NCBI GenBank assembly: GCA_007135385.1 | Contig: SLIY01000345.1 | Coordinates: 1-6,143, forward strand | Source of the DNA: Leptolyngbyaceae cyanobacterium CSSed165cm_216 | Lineage (GTDB): Bacteria > Cyanobacteriota > Cyanobacteriia > Phormidesmidales > Phormidesmidaceae | Direction of reading: 5' to 3' | DNA length: 6,143 nt | In this document: piece by piece, positions 5,116-6,143 of the stretch | How the letters are laid out: the number at the start of each line of letters is the position of its first letter | Numbering within the stretch: position 1 is the first letter of the stretch | The notes under the pieces: model-generated | What the model saw: the letters and a program-made list of their open reading frames with translations, nothing else | What the model was told of the DNA's origin: nothing | Databases searched by the model: none | Position numbers and translations under genes: made by a program

Positions 5116-5915
5116 GAAAATTCATAGTCACGCATGTCCAGGCGACAGCCCTCCTGCTGGTTAAGGGCTCGCTTGATCGGGTTAATGTCACGAAACCCAT
5201 CCTGCCCCCGTTGGCGGAGGGCAGTCTGAAAGCGGTCTGCAAAGCTAGCAGTGCAGGGGTTACGGCTTTGGGCTAGCTGCTCTAAGCTGCTGAGGGCCGT
5301 ATTGGTGTCCCAGACCTCCACGGCGGCATGCAGCTGCTCCCAAGCTTGACTTTCCTGATTTTCGGTCGTCACTTGAAACTGGTGGCGATCTAAGATCCGA
5401 TAGGCCACCCAAAAGCTAAAGCTAAGGATTGCCGCCATCCCCAGGGCAATGGCCACCCCCGCTAGAGGGTTGCGGCGATTAACCCGAGGTGGATGAGCCG
5501 TCTCGACGACTTTGCCAGCCAGCCGATCGTAGTAGTCGATGAACGGGGAGATTTGATCGACAAACCACACCTCAATCCCAGTTGCTTTTACCTGCTCAGC
5601 CACTTGATAGGCTTCTTCCTGGCTAGAGTCAGGGGTGAGGCCAGCAATCACCCAGCGTTGATCAGGAAAATGGCCCATGGTCTGTTGGATCGTGTCTACA
5701 GCCGTCCATAGGGCAGTTTGAGTGAGCCTGTCTTGGCAATCAATCGCATAGTCTTGGGTCAAAATGTCAATTTTCCCGCCTTCGGGATGGGGAACCTGGC
5801 GATAGACATTGTGACCATGATCTTCAAGCCATCGGCACAAGAAGGTTTGCATATCATCTGGGCTGGCAAACTCCATAGCAGCAGTCACAATCCGAAGGCT
5901 AAAAGAATGGGTCAT
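5109..5915 (-). CDS. Single-pass membrane protein with restriction-endonuclease-like N-terminal domain, function unknown
   Basis: A 268-residue protein that I do not recognise as a named family. Residues about 14-125 follow the layout of the Mrr/restriction-endonuclease-like fold. A helix (DDMQTFLCRWLEDHGHNV, 20-37) is followed by GGKIDILTQDYAIDCQ (46-61), a helix with TQTALWTAVDTIQQ (65-78), the strand RWVIAG (87-92), a helix EEAYQVAEQVKATG (100-113) and the strand IEVWFVD (114-120). The usual D...(E/D)xK signature appears as D50...D59-x-Q61, with Gln in place of Lys, so nuclease activity is doubtful. Residues about 151-174 are a transmembrane helix preceded by arginines (144, 147, 148), predicting the N-terminus in the cytoplasm. 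The C-terminal 90 residues are mostly helical, with Cys221 and Cys257. ATG 5915 has no good Shine-Dalgarno; Met14 (5876) or Met22 are alternative starts. That it is a real gene is likely, given its coherent domain plan. Confidence 0.75.
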   Translation of the reverse strand: MTHSFSLRIVTAAMEFASPDDMQTFLCRWLEDHGHNVYRQVPHPEGGKIDILTQDYAIDCQDRLTQTALWTAVDTIQQTMGHFPDQRWVIAGLTPDSSQEEAYQVAEQVKATGIEVWFVDQISPFIDYYDRLAGKVVETAHPPRVNRRNPLAGVAIALGMAAILSFSFWVAYRILDRHQFQVTTENQESQAWEQLHAAVEVWDTNTALSSLEQLAQSRNPCTASFADRFQTALRQRGQDGFRDINPIKRALNQQEGCRLDMRDYEFSQ

Positions 5916-5958
5916 TTGTACTACTTATCTTAAGCAGCTGTTACCCCTCAACACAATG

Positions 5959-5964
5959 ATCATA
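5959..5964 (-). promoter_or_regulatory. Possible -10 element for the nuclease-fold gene
   Basis: On the minus strand this reads TATGAT, five of six matches to TATAAT, 43 bp upstream of the ATG at 5915. No -35 hexamer is seen at normal spacing, so it would be a -10-only promoter. It overlaps the palindrome ATGATCAT. Confidence 0.3.
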
Positions 5965-6109
5965 ATGGGATTCAAGCGTAATGGACGCTGGAATCGTGCT
6001 GTGTGCCCATGGTATCGGCTAAGGCCGGACTGATCCAGTTGCGCTGCATGGCAGACATGGCTAAACTTGGCCCATTCAACCATTCATTAAATCTAATTCT
6101 TCCTTGGCT

Positions 6110-6143
6110 ATGGAATGGCACGTCACCGATGCCCAGAGCTTGA
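6110..6143 (+). CDS. cobH: Probable precorrin-8X methylmutase, N-terminal fragment
   Basis: Eleven complete codons from ATG 6110 encode MEWHVTDAQSL and then run off the right edge. From memory this resembles the start of cyanobacterial precorrin-8X methylmutases (CobH/CbiC), which shift the C-11 methyl group to C-12 to give hydrogenobyrinate or cobyrinate in cobalamin synthesis. No catalytic residue is in view, so the call rests on the N-terminal wording alone. There is no Shine-Dalgarno. A TCTAAT (6092-6097) could be a -10 element giving a very short leader. A competing frame opens from ATG 6009 or 6048 and stops at 6141-6143, but its product is not recognisable. Confidence 0.4.
   Translation, partial: MEWHVTDAQSL

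Noticed and set aside
5956..6033. 25-codon open frame between the nuclease-fold gene and cobH
   Set aside because: No Shine-Dalgarno, no recognisable product, and it lies in the divergent promoter region.

Overview
The window looks like chromosomal DNA from a cyanobacterium. The evidence is seven copies of the cyanobacterial octamer GCGATCGC (HIP1) in about 6.1 kb, a DUF3352 membrane protein, a plant/cyanobacterial-type D-glycerate 3-kinase, and the C-terminus of a cyanobacterial-style LexA. Base composition is moderately GC-rich. The genus cannot be read from this sequence. I see no insertion sequence, phage gene, tRNA, rRNA or CRISPR array.

Left part (1-3107, + strand): the last 52 codons of a LexA-family repressor/peptidase run in from the left edge. 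A gap of about 150 bp with inverted repeats follows. Next comes a two-gene unit: a DUF3352 protein with an N-terminal membrane anchor, then, 6 bp later, a GLYK-type glycerate kinase, the last enzyme of the photorespiratory C2 cycle. The kinase's Shine-Dalgarno overlaps the DUF3352 stop codon, so the two are probably co-expressed. The DUF3352 protein reads as two collinear halves, which suggests an internal duplication.

Middle part (3108-4929): a 221-bp leader with a long inverted repeat and an 18-nt tandem repeat precedes a small STAS anti-sigma-factor antagonist gene (+). Convergent to it is a response regulator whose output domain is a SpoIIE/RsbU-type PP2C phosphatase (-). Together they look like two parts of a partner-switching circuit: an input signal acts on the receiver domain, the phosphatase removes phosphate from a STAS protein, and the STAS protein sequesters an anti-sigma kinase. 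That kinase is not in the window. A terminator candidate lies between the two genes.

Right part (5109-6143): a minus-strand gene encodes a single-pass membrane protein. Its cytoplasmic N-terminal domain resembles the restriction-endonuclease-like fold but has a degenerate catalytic motif, and its C-terminal domain is probably periplasmic with two cysteines. Divergent from it, the first 11 codons of a probable precorrin-8X methylmutase (cobH/cbiC) run off the right edge.

Most of the window is ordinary chromosomal content. The points most worth a second look are the leader of the STAS gene, the unidentified nuclease-fold membrane protein, the internal duplication in the DUF3352 protein, and the 13-bp tandem repeats that sit on the stop codons of both complete minus-strand genes.
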